Assembly (NCBI GenBank): GCA_029582165.1
Contig: CM055880.1
Coordinates: 6,262,001-6,326,000, forward strand
Direction of reading: 5' to 3'
Length of the DNA stretch: 64,000 nucleotides
DNA from: Portulaca oleracea
Taxonomy: Eukaryota > Streptophyta > Magnoliopsida > Caryophyllales > Portulacaceae
Below the pieces are notes generated by a model. The model was not told the origin of the DNA. It worked only from the letters and a program-made list of their open reading frames with translations, and made no database searches. Each line of letters opens with the position of its first letter. The first letter of the stretch is position 1. The position numbers were made by a program, and so were the translations under genes. Positions 1-11,540 of this stretch are shown here, piece by piece.

Positions 1-969
1 ACCAATCACATAAAAAAACAGGACCTTCCAAATAGTCAAGGACCCAAGTAACAAAAGGAAATTGAACCCAAACTTCTTAGTTTAATGGATCGATTTAAAT
101 TCACTGATGATTGATGAATAGTTGAAGAAAGATCTCGAGTTTTTTTTTTTTTTAAACAAAATCCAAGAACTTTTATATCAAGAGAATTTAATACAGTAGT
201 ATTGGTTAGATACTTAGATTTAATTAAAGTAACATTATTGCCAAATACAATTGTGAAAACGTTTTGTATACTAGAAGGAAAAACATAAATATTACGAATA
301 CTCATGTATTTTGGTAAAATTTGAGTTGATGCAACAAGATATATTTATCAACATTAATTTTGTATTGGTGTTCACAAGAATTTACCATTGTACTATAGGA
401 TCATGATTGCTACTTGGCAGTTACTAGGGGTATAACTAGTGATTACATTTATCATTCTCAACATTTACTAAACAGTCACAAATATTGAAAGAACATAGCC
501 TAAATTTCGACCAACAACCCCACATAATGCTATTGCTAAATAGCTTAAGTGTGCATATAAGAAAAAAAGAATCAAACTAAAAACTTAATCAACACAAAAA
601 AAATTCAGTTTTTTTTCTTTTTTTTTTATTTTTTATTTTTTATTTTGGAGGTTCATAATCTAATTTGTGCTTCAAATAATGTGATTCTTCACTCATAAAC
701 ATCTTAAAGTATAAACTCTAATTTCATATAATATATATTGAGATTGTCATGCAAATAGAGTGTCACAATGTTGCCATTGCTCTTCCTAAATGCACAAACA
801 TCAAACATGCATTTCGTTTTCACTTCTTCTTCCTTTTTTTGTTTCCCTATTTGTCACCATTAATTCCGATTTTGAGCTCCCCAACCTCCCCCGTTCCTCA
901 CATCCTTTTTTGTCTACCCCAAACCAAGATGATGAGTATTTCAGAAGGAAATGAGTATGCAGAGTTTGC
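1..969. other. AT-rich intergenic stretch, no gene seen
   Basis: Only short random open frames are present. There is a T-rich tract near 608-645. I see no conserved protein motif, RNA gene or clear repeat boundary. Confidence 0.6.
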
Positions 970-1233
970 TAGGCCTGGGAGGGAAGTGAAAATTTGGGTC
1001 CAACCCGGACCCGGACCCGGATGTCCGATGTAATTGTAAGGCACCGTCGTGTCAAGTGTCAACTGTCAAGCATGGGTAAACCGGACATCGGACATCCAGG
1101 TCCGGGTCCGGGTCCGGGTTGGGAAAAAGTGTCCGATTATTAATTCGAACATGGTCAGGGTTTGACCTTTTTTGTCCGATGTCCGATTGTCCGAACCCGT
1201 ATTCGACCCGGACCCGGATTTTTGACAGCCCTA
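970..1233. repeat. hAT-like non-autonomous element, GGTCCGG-rich
   Basis: The block is rich in GACCCGGACCCGG and GTCCGA motifs on both strands and ends in GACAGCCCTA, the same end as the copies at 5.4 and 25.1 kb (family C). The left end TAGGCCTG is degenerate and I find no target duplication here, so the left boundary is approximate. It belongs to a dispersed family of about 265-300 bp. Confidence 0.5.
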
Positions 1234-1477
1234 ACGATTTCAAAAAAAAAAAAATAATAATATGTACGATAATTAGTGATATGTAAGGTAAGGTAAGTTA
1301 AATATTACTTATGAGCTGTGCATTATTGTTGAATTAGTTAAATATTAATGTGCTCAAGTTTCCAAATTGATATTGATATAAATAAATCTTGAAATGTTTA
1401 TTAAAAACTAATGCAAGCGTGGGAGCAAAGGGTAAGGAGCCACTTAGAAGTTAGAAACCAAAGAATGGTTTGTATAT

Positions 1478-1621
1478 ATGTATGAGTCGGATGGCATTTA
1501 CATTATGGTTTTCCCAAGTGGCAATCCACTTGGAAGTTATAACCCAAATGATGATTTCTACGAGGAAAAACAAAGCATGGGAGCAAACAGCAGAACGTAT
1601 GAAGGGCTTGAACATGGTTTT
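1478..1621 (+). other. Possible gene fragment with protein-like composition
   Basis: A 48-codon stretch reads like real protein (it contains VFPSGNPLGSYN and is rich in Gly, Asn, Glu and Tyr) and then runs straight into the left end of the palindromic element at 1619. I do not recognise the family. The abrupt change from balanced composition to the T-rich repeat suggests an exon or gene fragment cut by the insertion, but chance is not excluded. Confidence 0.2.
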
Positions 1622-2157
1622 TTTGCATTTTGGACTTCGAATTTTAGGGATATTTATTTTCTGAACCTTTAGTTTTCAATTTTAATTTTTTGGACTTTAA
1701 AGTTTATAGTTTGAAAAAAAGAACCCTAAAGTTTGTGGGCTAAAGAAAAAGGCCACTGACTCATTCTTTGTTTTCATCCCATGTTTGAATCTATCTCCCG
1801 ATTAACGTCAAACTTCAAGACTAAGGTTAAAACTGATATTGAAGCTATAACATACCTCTCTTATTCATGTCATAGCTACTTAGACCCCTGAATACAGGGG
1901 TTTAAGTAATTCTAACATGAATAAGAGAGGTTAATTATAACTTTAATATCGGTTTTAACCTTAGTCTTGAAGTTTGACGACAATCGGGAGATAAATTCAA
2001 ACATGGAAAGAAAAAGAGAAACGGGAAACGAGCTTTTTTTCAGCTCAGAAACTTTAGGGTCCTTTTTTTTCAAACTACAAACTTTAGAGTCCAAAAAATT
2101 AAAGTTGAAAACCAAGGGTTCAGAAAATAAATACCCCTAAAGTTCGAGGTCCAAAAG
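1619..2157. repeat. Palindromic foldback element, family A copy 1
   Basis: The two halves are near-complementary: the left half begins TTTTGGACTTCGAATTTTAG and the right half ends with its complement. The arms meet around 1890 at a loop with AGACCCCTGAATACAGGGG. The element is about 540 bp. Related copies lie at 6073-6622 (full) and 57001-57346 (right part). Open frames inside it are by-products of the repeat. The transcript would fold into a long hairpin. Confidence 0.8.
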
Positions 2158-2164
2158 TTCGAGG

Positions 2165-2850
2165 TCAAAATTAACTTTCCTAGGAAAGATTTTCCCTATC
2201 CCCTCTTGGAAACTTTTCCGTGACATTGTGAGAGAAATAATGGGTCTCACATCAAAATTTTCCTATAAAAAAATGGAAAATCAAAGGCAACCTAACTAGC
2301 TAGCTAGATAGGATCAATTCAGTGTTCCCAATTCAGTGTTGGGAAGGTTCTTGGGTTGTTGCTGCTGGTTCTTATCAGTTGAAATGCTAAAATGGTGTAT
2401 TGGCTTCAGGAGGGCTGAATGATCTCCATTGACATGATTAACAACTTTTACATATTGTAATTCATGTTTCAAAATCAACTGGGTTTGTTTCGTCTGTCAA
2501 TACTCTATGCATAAGGGCTATATGTATCATTTTAGGTTGGCTGTGGTAGGGTTGTTTTTTTTAGTGTTATGGTTTTGTAAGCTTTTGAGCCAACTGGCCT
2601 TCGTGCCCTTGGCACTTGAATAAAAGAGTCGTGTGCCGCAACTTATAAAAAAAAAATATGGGAAATCAAACATGAAAAAGTTTCTCAACCAAGCACTCCA
2701 CTAAAGAAAATTTTCTCTAAGTGAAGTTTGGAAATTGTGGGTCCCCTGTAAATTTTTTCCCAAAATCATCGTACAACTAAACATAGAAAAATTGATCAAC
2801 TTGAGAAATTAATCAATTCCCCAGAAATTTTGACCAACCAAACGTTGTCA
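2165..2850. repeat. Tourist-like MITE (family B), split by a retroposon
   Basis: The outer parts (2165-2285 and 2658-2850) carry the family signature: runs of GGAAAATTTTCC type, a GTGGGTCCC-like segment, and an end TTGACCAACCAAAC that matches the copies ending at 4233 and 12954. The middle 372 bp is a separate insertion. The exact outer ends are not certain. Confidence 0.5.
2286..2657 (+). mobile_element. 5'-truncated LINE-type retroposon with A-tail and target duplication
   Basis: The insert ends in a poly(A)-like tail after GAATAAAAGAGTCGTG. It is bounded by a 13-bp direct repeat: ATGGAAAATCAAA at 2273-2285 and ATGGGAAATCAAA at 2658-2670, one mismatch. A poly(A) tail with a variable-length target duplication is the hallmark of target-primed reverse transcription. 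No coding motif remains, so the assignment to LINE 3' untranslated sequence is inferred from structure. Confidence 0.6.
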
Positions 2851-2857
2851 TTAATAA

Positions 2858-3421
2858 TGTTGGGTTATTGGCCCAAATTCTCTTGACTCATTATTTGACA
2901 AGTTTCCTAAACCTATTTAAACTCTAAGTTATTGGTTGCTATTAAGAAATTATTTTATTTCCTAATTATATTTAGGTTAGTTTCCTAATTGTAATAGCAC
3001 TCTAAAACCTAATTGTATTTGGAGTGGAAGTCTAGCCAGATCTGTAGGATGTTTACCCCTATAAATAGAGGTCTTTATTAACCTTGTAACATGCGGCTAG
3101 CAACTAATGTAGTTGATGTGAGAGCCTTCAAACTCCCCATGAGGGAGGTACGGTGTTATTTCCACATCTTCACCCTACCCATCCCTAGGTTATGAGAGTC
3201 TACGAGAGTTCACACATATATTTTACCTCTTGTAATATCTCCTTTTTCTACTAGTGGATATTGGTTGTCGCCCGTGGGTTTATCTCCGAGTTCTTCGGTT
3301 TACCACGTAAAAATACTGTCTCACCCTATTTATCCTTGCCTCTCTCTATAATTATCCTCGATTCCATAATCATCCTGTATTTCCTTCCGCTGCACATGTT
3401 GCTCTATTTTACACCCTAACA
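2858..3421 (+). mobile_element. Ty1/copia solo LTR
   Basis: It runs from TGTTGGGTTATTGG to CACCCTAACA, the canonical TG...CA ends of plant copia LTRs. A TATA motif (CTATAAATAG near 3060) lies at the expected place for U3/R, and the segment GTCGCCCGTGGGTTT...TACCACGTAAAA is typical of the copia R/U5 region. Length is 564 bp. I see no gag or pol coding on either side, so this is a solo LTR. The 5-bp flanks do not match, so the right junction may have been rearranged. Confidence 0.8.
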
Positions 3422-3988
3422 AGTGACTATCAACTGGCAACAAATCTGAATCTCGATCCTAACAAATAAGTTAAGGGAATGTGATATAAATTATGCACGA
3501 ATTTAATTATTCTAGAGCCATTCTTAATATTAATAAAGGTAGATATCAATATAAGTAGAATAATTATTTTGAGATGATAATTAATAATGTGACAAGTAAC
3601 TGAGAGAATAAATATGCAAAGGGCCAAAAAGGTGAATAATAGGAGGTTGAAGGGTCGTCCTAAAGGGTCAAAAGCATAATATGTGGAATAGGGACAATAG
3701 GAGGATTATTGGCCACATAAAGCCAATTTTAAGGGAAACGAAAGGGCAAAAAAAGTTTATTGTTGAATCACTACGTAGTTTTGGCATGCTCATATTTGGT
3801 AATACCCACTTGGGTGCTTGCTCTACTTAGGGACTTCAACATATAAAATTATTGCATTGGATTACATTGTTAATTAAAATCCTGTCGACTTTTTAAATTA
3901 TAAAATTTAGGGATAATAATGTGATATTCGACCTTTCTTTACGTCGCTCAAATAGACTTCTAAAATTTTGATATTGGTATTAATATTA
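3422..3988. other. Intergenic, no gene seen
   Basis: The first 46 bp (AGTGACTATCAACTGGCAAC onward, ending CGATCCTAACA) resemble a stretch at about 27707-27760 and may be leftover LTR-adjacent sequence. The rest is AT-rich without recognisable content. Confidence 0.5.
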
Positions 3989-4233
3989 GGGATGTAGGAT
4001 CCCCAGGGAACCCCGGGGAAAATTTCTCATTGGAAGTTTTCTATGGAAAAGATTTCCTTAGGAAAAATTTCCCTTAGCCCCCCAAAGGGGATTTTTCTCT
4101 AGGAAAATGAAGAAAATGGTGAGCCCATCGTGAAAACTTTCTCGAAGTCAACCCGCATCTAAATATGGGGAGAATAAGTCAATCCGAGAAAATTGACCAT
4201 TTCCCCGGGGTTATTGACCAACCAAACGCACCC
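3989..4233. mobile_element. Tourist-like PIF/Harbinger MITE (family B)
   Basis: The element starts GGGATG and ends CCAAACGCACCC; the right terminal inverted repeat reads GGGTGCGTTTGG, typical of Tourist MITEs. It is flanked by a perfect 3-bp duplication TTA (3986-3988 and 4234-4236), the PIF/Harbinger target preference. The interior closely matches 12704-12954. The left terminus has lost a few bases of the GTTTGG motif. Confidence 0.75.
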
Positions 4234-4236
4234 TTA

Positions 4237-5408
4237 TATTATACACAAATTTACTACTAATTTGTCTGCAAATATAAAGATGACTAAATATTCCATTTAG
4301 GACGCTAGACATTCAACAATGCATAAACAATTCTTAGTTTCTTACTAATTGTTAAAAATATAAAGATGGCCAATAATCAATTTAGGATGTTAGACATTCA
4401 ACGATATATGAACAACCACGGTTTCTTTCATAGAGTAAATTAAACCTAATGGCCTACTCCTAATTTTAATTACTAGCTAGAAATTGCCATCAACCATATA
4501 TAATAGTAGACTAATTAGTAGTCATATATGTATGTTCATGTCATATCAGCAAAATTTCTATCTATTATATTGTTTGAAAGTTTGGTTGTTAATTATTGGT
4601 TTCAGATCTTGATGCATATAGTGCAATGACAATCCATTTTTGTAATGTTAAAAGGGTTCATTCCAGATCACTGGTCGTCCGTTCATTCTTATCTTTTGAA
4701 ACTTTATTTGACTTTTTTTATAATAATAACATATTCTATCTTTTTTCACTTTAAAATATTAGTTTTCGGGATTCACTTTATCTTATGATATATATTTTTT
4801 TCAAAAAAACAATAGGAATCTCAAAATGACTTCATACATATAAAAATCAAAAAGTACGAGAGGGTCGAGTTTCAGAACTACTGCAATGCCATCACTATCA
4901 GCATGCATGATTATGTTGCCCATTCCCACGATGTGCGATTATAGGAGGATTGGGTACAACTTCCTATGTTTCATTTTGTTTGTCACATTGATATGTATTT
5001 TAGACTTTTTAGTCAAGCTTTGAGAATCGTTTATCACACGAAATTAATATAATTGAATTTATAACAAAAGAATATTAATGCAAGAATATAATGCTGTATT
5101 TTTTAGAAAAATATTTGTGAGAAATTAAAAAAAAAGGTTCAAAACATGATTTTCTAGGTGGGATAAATGAGCATTATGACAAATAAAAATACTGTGCATA
5201 ATATATTAATAAGAAATCCCAAAAAGATAAGTTTTGTATGTTAGTCATGTCATTTTCTTGGTGGGATAAATCTAATGATCCTAAGGATAATCTGGCACTT
5301 TATGCCTCATTGCCTCCCTAATGAATCGTTCCAAAATATTGGAAGATTTATATATAGTTCTAAGAATATGATTCCAGATCATGATTCCTAGCTAGAATGG
5401 ATCCTTAA
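4237..5408. other. AT-rich intergenic, no gene seen
   Basis: There are no long open frames and no clear repeat structure beyond short AT-rich runs. Similar lines (GACTAAATATTCCATTTAGG and GGCCAATAATCAATTTAGG) near 4270 and 4370 hint at an old local duplication of about 100 bp. Confidence 0.5.
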
Positions 5409-5416
5409 TCCATAAC

Positions 5417-5705
5417 TAGCTCTCGTAAAATTTTGAACAACCCGAATTACTCAAATTGTCCGACCCAGAAAAAATCAGGTTTGGACATATATTTTTCGTC
5501 CGAGTTTTGATATTGACCGAATATTCGGACATCAAATTTATGTTTTTTCTATTGTCCGAACCTGATTTTGGTTTCGTCCGAATTGCCCGACCCAGTTCGA
5601 CCCGAAATAAAACCAGGTCCGGACATTAATTTCTCGTCCGATTTTTAACGTTGTCCGAATTTGTCTAATCTGAATTTACCCAGACCCAAATTTTTGCCAG
5701 CGTTA
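5417..5705. mobile_element. hAT-like non-autonomous element (family C) with 8-bp target duplication
   Basis: It is rich in GTCCGAC and CGGACA motifs in both orientations and shares these with 25116-25381, 26252-26548 and 44262-44560. The right end is GCCAGCGTTA. The flanks TCCATAAC (5409-5416) and TTCATAAC (5706-5713) match at 7 of 8 positions, the 8-bp duplication expected for hAT transposition. No coding capacity. Confidence 0.7.
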
Positions 5706-5713
5706 TTCATAAC

Positions 5714-6072
5714 ATAGTTTAGTTACACTAATTGCCAAAAGACGTTTTATTAATTTATAATGTCCTTTCTTAATTGATTTAAATCCCCTATATATATTGC
5801 CTCGTGAAGTTTAGACTTGGGATTATCTATCTTGGAATATTAATCACTATTCACAAACCATGTTTATTTAGCATATTCCCTATACTAAGTTCCCCTTCTT
5901 TTTGTCTTTTATTCGTCTTGTCATAGGTGATTAATTTAGTGTTTTGGTATTACATTTGTAGAATCTAATTATTTTATATTCTTTAAATTTAATTTAATGT
6001 AAGTATAATAATATGCTTTATAGCCTTCAAATTGGTTTTGCAACATTACTTTTTCGTAAGGTATTTCTTGGA
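5714..6072. other. AT-rich intergenic, nothing recognised
   Basis: No coding frame, RNA gene or repeat boundary is visible. Confidence 0.5.
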
Positions 6073-6622
6073 GGGTCTTTGCATTTTAGACCCAAATTTT
6101 AGGGGTATTTATTTTTTAAACCCTTAGTTTTCAACATTAAATTTTTAGACCCTAAAGTTTGTAGGCTGAATAGAAAATGACCTTAAAGTTAGTGGAATGA
6201 AGAAAAAGGCCCCTGTCTCGTTCTTTGTTTTCATCCCATGTTTGAATTTATCTTCCGATTGATGTCAAACTTCAGGACTATGGTTAAAACTGATATTGAA
6301 TAATACACCTCTCTTATTCATGTCAGGGCTACTTAGACCCCTGAGTACAGGGTTTAAGTAACTCCAACATGAATAAGAGAGGTTTATTATAACTTTAATA
6401 TCAGTTTTAACCTTAGTCTTGAAGTTTGACGCTAATCGGGAGAGAAATTCAAACCTGGAAAGAAAAAGAAGGACGGGAAACGAGCTTTTTTTTTCAGTCG
6501 ACATACTTTAGGGTCCAGTTTTTTCAACCTACAAACTTTAGGGTCCAAAATATTAATGTTGAAAACCAAGGGGAAAGAAAATAAATACCCATAAAGTTCG
6601 GGGTCCAAAATGCAAAAAACCC
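6073..6622. repeat. Palindromic foldback element, family A copy 2
   Basis: This is the best-preserved copy. The ends are GGGTCTTTGCATTTTAGACC and its near-complement at 6601-6622. The arms are about 250 bp with a central AGACCCCTGAGTACAGGG loop region near 6338. The open frames on the minus strand across it are hairpin sequence, not genes. Confidence 0.85.
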
Positions 6623-9461
6623 ATTTCTTGGATCCATAGTAATCAACATAAGAAAGACTACCTACATCTTGATCTGTCAGACCGTACAAATGTGTTAATC
6701 CAGATAAATTTTTGTTGTTGTTGTTATTGTATAATAATATAGTTTTTACATTAAGGTAAGACAATAATATTTCCATAAAAAAAATACTTGATAATTGTCT
6801 TGTGTCAAAATTCATATTACTTTTAGTTTTAAATTTTATGAAAACCAATATAATATCAGATAATGTTTTACACAATTGTTGTGTTTTGAGTGTAAAATGT
6901 TGGAATCTACGTACGCGTTGCATGTAAGTGAATTCCACCTACATAGCCATGCATGTAAGTTGAATTTAATAGGTGGAATATTGACGATGGATGGTACGTA
7001 TTGGATGGATTCTCTTATTCGATTCCAAGAACTGTAACAACCATGCATCTTACTTATAAGTTACAATCAGCTCCATCTGTCCATATATATTTCTCTTCTT
7101 TATCCAATTCAATTCCTTCCAAGCTTTCTCCTTTTTTTCATTTATCTGGAAAAATTTTGGGCTTGAAAAATTGTTTTTGTATTTTGGTGGTCCAAAAGAA
7201 CAAAATTTATATTTTAGTGGTATGAAATCTACCTGTACATTTCTTTTCATTTTTGCCATATATTTTTTTTATTTTTTCATTCATGCCCTCAAAAAGGTTA
7301 TAAAGTATAATTACTAAAATAATTTTTAAATTATTTGTTTGAGAATACGAGTAATTATTATGATTTTTTTATAAAAGAGAAAAAATCGTAAAAAACTAAA
7401 ACAAAAAAAAGGGACAAACGTTGTAAATTCATTAAAAATCATGGAGAAGTGTTTTGCTATGTTTTGAATCAAATGCAAGTCAAAATCTATTATATTTGGG
7501 ATATATATTCAGTGGTGTCCCAAAAGAATACAATTTTTTTATACCACTAGAATCTAAAAATAAAGTGGGGAGTATTGATATACAAAAAGCTCAAAGTAAA
7601 AGAAGAAATTGATATTTAATATTTAAATTTTTCAGGTGGGTTCAAAGTCAAATAATAATTTAGATACATCTTTAACTCAAGTTAAATTTGAGTCTCGACA
7701 ATCTAAGTATAAAATATATTTTGTCTGAATTTTAGTCAAATAAATTAATATCAAAATTGTGATGAAAAACTACTATTTCTATTTTACAATATTTGTCACT
7801 TTAATTAATATTTAATTTTTAAAAGTATTCATTTTTTTAAAATTTTAATAAAATATTAATTATTATTTTTCTATATTTATCCTAACTAGCATCTTTTCAG
7901 AAAAAAACTATTTAGAAATGGGTGGAGTCCAATTATACTGATTTTTATCATTTTAGATAAATTTGAATATTTAGGGTGAATAAAATATTGTCAGTGCTAA
8001 TTTAATTGTTCCTACGCGTTGTGTGAGACAAGATAAAGCAATAATGCATCTGTATTTTTTTTTTTCAGGCCAATAATTCAATTGTATTGATTGGGTGAGA
8101 TAGGAAAATGTGATGCTGGAAAATTCTAAATCGATGGTTATTAATTAAATCGGGTGCTGAAAAGCCCATGTCGTGGAATAAATTTACTGCATTCTCTACA
8201 GAATTTTCAGAACGTAACACTAAATAATGCACATATGATAAGATATTAGGAATTTAATTCTCAGAGTGATTTGATTCCATTTTTTCTGTTAAATTTCCAC
8301 TTCCATATTAATTAATTTATTTATAATTTGGTAAAAAAATACACAGAATCATTAACAAGTGCAAGGTGTGTGAATGTGCCATACTTGTGGCTAGTTTATA
8401 AGGATATTTTAGGGTAAACTATAAATTGCATAAAGTTATATTTTTATTAATTATTTTTTATATTTCAAAAAATCGCTAAGATATACCTAATGGAGTAATG
8501 GATATGGTAGATCCGATTAAGATATCATTATATTTGTACTCATTGGCATACCCAATGCATCTAAATTTTCTTGTAATTGAAAATTAACACTTACTATTAA
8601 ACAAAATAGTGCAAAAAAAATCTATAAAACTACAAATTTAATAAAGGGTAAGACATTTAAAAAGTGTATTGAGACAAGACCCATATCATTACCCGACAAA
8701 AAATTATAAAAAAGTCTAGTTTCAATTAATGAAGTATTTGGATAAAGGAAAAAAGACATGATCGACCTTTAGTTAATGTATAGTCTCTTTTCATCATATT
8801 CTTAAATTGTATATATGTCCTTGTGTTTATAATTCTTTAGCATAAAATGGGTAGCTTCCATAGGATGTACCATATGCCAATTTTTAGAACAACCAAATGT
8901 AGCTGATTAATGTATGAGAATCACACCACAAATGCATAATGGAATTTCATAATAAAGTTTAATCCATATATAGTTGACATATTTCTAGTTAGTACATTGT
9001 GAAAGATTCATGCAAATCCAAATATTTCAATGGAAATTCGATGTGTTATTTTGGTATCACTATGAGGGAACAATTTGCCTAATTAATGTTCTTAAAGTGT
9101 AGGATATGCCAAGAACAATTCTTGGGAGTTAAATTGAACAAATTATATATATGCACATTAGAAAACATACTTATAATGTTTTTGGATTATCTTTCGATAC
9201 CTAAACTGATTCCTACATCATATAACATCATATTAGTTCACACTTTACACTTTAGCGGGTCTAACTATATATATTTATATTTAATAAATTTTGTCAACGT
9301 GATAAAGATTAAAAATTCTGATAAATTACTGTTTAATTGCTTTGCATTTTATTGAGGATCCTACGTGAATCATATTTGCATTGACTTTAAGAAAATTGTA
9401 ACTCATTTGTGAATTTAAATCATGTATTTAACATAGATAGTGTTGATTATTAATAAGGATT
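6623..9461. other. Long AT-rich intergenic stretch, no gene supported
   Basis: Several 60-170 codon frames occur, but they are low complexity (Lys, Asn, Ile, Phe), lack homology I can recognise, and overlap on opposite strands. Part of the longest minus-strand frame (6432-6938) comes from the foldback element. No RNA gene is seen. Confidence 0.6.
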
Positions 9462-10388
9462 ACTCCCTCCGTTCAATATTAATTGTCTGTAATTTCTTCT
9501 TTTACTAGAAATTTTATATAGTATATTTTATTTAAAAAGGATTATTGGACAATAATACATTGAACTCTAGTGTATTGGACAATAATATGCTGAACTTGAG
9601 GATATTTGACGATAAGCTAACACATTCAGAACAATTCTGTTGGTGGTTGACGGCTTGACGCGGCGGCGTTCCTATTTTGAGGTGTCGTTTTTCTATTAAT
9701 TTTTCAAAAAACATTTTTATCATGTAAGAAAGTACATATAAGCAGGATGACTAAGTACATATAAGCAGTACATATAAGCAGGATTACTCATATAAAGGCC
9801 CTATATTATGAGAAATCATTGTTGGGTGACATTATTTCATATAAAGGCCCTATTCACTCAGACTAAACTGAAATGGATTTCCGGCTTCGGAATACTGACT
9901 CGGGTATACAGAAGATAATGAAGAAGGAGAGAGAAGACTGAGAGGAATTAGAAAAAAGGCAAACAGTTAGGGTTGGGTCAAATTTTAATTTTTGGGGCTG
10001 GAAGACTAAATTTATTATGTTAAAGTGTTTTTATTTTTAATCCATTGTCATGTCATTATAAGTTTAAGTGAGTTGGGGTGTCCATAAGCTTAAAAAAAAA
10101 TTCAAAAGCAAAATTAATTAAAGAAACATGGGTTCAGGCTGCCCAATCAGCATTCCGACGCCGGAAATCAATTTTGGTTTAGTCTGAGTAAATACATTAA
10201 AAGTTTAGATTATTTTCAGCCAAAAAAGTGAGTTTAAATTATTTTCAGCCAATGACTTCTGACTTCGGATTATTTTGAGCCAAAAACCCAATTAAGTTTG
10301 TATGAAAATTACTTTTGTGAGAGATTAAACTAACACATTGATTATTATAGTGAAAAAATCAAAGCGACTAGGGGGACGAAGGGAATAC
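9462..10388. repeat. Possible Stowaway-type element carrying a nested MITE
   Basis: The left end is TACTCCCTCCGTTC, a classic Stowaway terminus with TA, and the right end GGGACGAAGGGAATA is a degenerate complement. Between them lie TACATATAAGCAG short tandem repeats (9733-9785), a direct repeat TCATATAAAGGCCCTAT (near 9789 and 9838) and the separate MITE at 9851-10194. At 0.9 kb it is too long for a plain Stowaway, so nested insertion is assumed. Confidence 0.35.
9851..10194. mobile_element. MITE with about 30-bp terminal inverted repeats
   Basis: The left end TATTCACTCAGACTAAACTG and the complement of the right end (TATTTACTCAGACTAAACCA) match over about 30 bp, through GATTTCCGGC. Length is 344 bp with no coding. 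The superfamily is undetermined because no convincing target duplication is visible. Confidence 0.65.
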
Positions 10389-11244
10389 TTAATAGACCCG
10401 AACGAGACAGTAAATATATAAATCATCTTAGGTAAGTAGTGTTGCTGTGTTGGTGAAGATAACTTACGAAATAATGAAAGGTTAATGAGTATTTGATTGA
10501 ACTTTTGTCAATAATGCATGATAATTGGGGTTAATTCTCTGTTTGTAAAGAACAAGATTTCATTTATTATTTTGAATTCTGTCAAAATTATTTCCAAGGA
10601 AAACGACAATATCTTTTTTTTTTTTTCCTGGAGACATTATTTGTTCCAACTTCATTATATATTCAAGTTGGAAGAAAATAGTGTTAAGTCTCCTTTAAGA
10701 TGAATTATATATTTTGACCCAAATTATTGGATCGTTCAAAGGTTTCAGCTCCACACTATACAACCACATACTTCATTTACTTCCCTTTAATTTGGTCTCT
10801 TTCTTTTCACAAAGTATGCTTTATTACTATACTTTCCTTCGTCCTATCAAAATTAATACTGGTCTCCTTCAATTTGACCTCTAGCAATATGGTTCACTTG
10901 TTCTTGTTTTTATTTTTTTTATTTTGAATTATTCATAGCCTTAAACAAGGTTAAAAGCAGCTAAACAAGGTTGAGAATCGTTTGGATCAGTTGATGGTGG
11001 ATATTAGCAGCAGAGGTGGCTTGAAGATCCTGCAAGACCGGGATTTGGCTATAGTGCTTCTCAAGATGGATTGATTGACTAATCCTTTGGCCGGTTCGGG
11101 TCAAGTGTGATTTTCTTATTTGGATTGTTAGTCGCAGTGACGGATCTTGACCTTATCATTAGAGGTGACTAATACACTATTATTTTATATAATAAACATA
11201 AAATCGATAACTTTTATTCCAAATTATACTTAATTTTTTTAATT
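10389..11244. other. Intergenic, one weak protein-like fragment
   Basis: Around 10950-11076 on the plus strand a 40-codon frame (containing LDQLMVDISSRGGLKILQDR) has normal protein composition but ends at a stop and has no recognisable partner. It may be a decayed exon. Nothing else is supported. Confidence 0.3.
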
Positions 11245-11540
11245 TTTTGGGGTTAATGATGGTTGTGACCATCGTCGGCGAAGCCCTAGGTCCGCCCATG
11301 GTTAGGCGGTTCTTTTTTCGCTGTGCTGTTGCGCTTTTCTCCTTTTTGGTGTTGGTGTTGAGTGGGCTCGTTGCCGGTGGATAGTTTGTTATTTTTCGCC
11401 TTGTTTTTTTGGCGTGCTGTTCTTTTCATTGTTTGGGCGGTAACTTTAGGTTGATTTCGTGGGGGCTTTTTATTTGTTGTTTATGGGTGCTTGGACTTTT
11501 CTGTCGTTTGACTTTGCCTTCTCCCTATTATTATCGAAAA
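11245..11540 (+). repeat. GT-rich segment resembling a LINE 3' end
   Basis: About 300 bp are unusually T- and G-rich and A-poor, like the non-coding parts of the LINE at the right end of the window, and end in TATTATTATCGAAAAAAAC, which could be a decayed A-tail. No coding motif and no clear target duplication are present, so this is an inference from composition. Confidence 0.3.

Noticed and set aside
6432..6938. 168-codon minus-strand frame
   Set aside because: One end lies in the family A hairpin and the rest is AT-rich low-complexity sequence.
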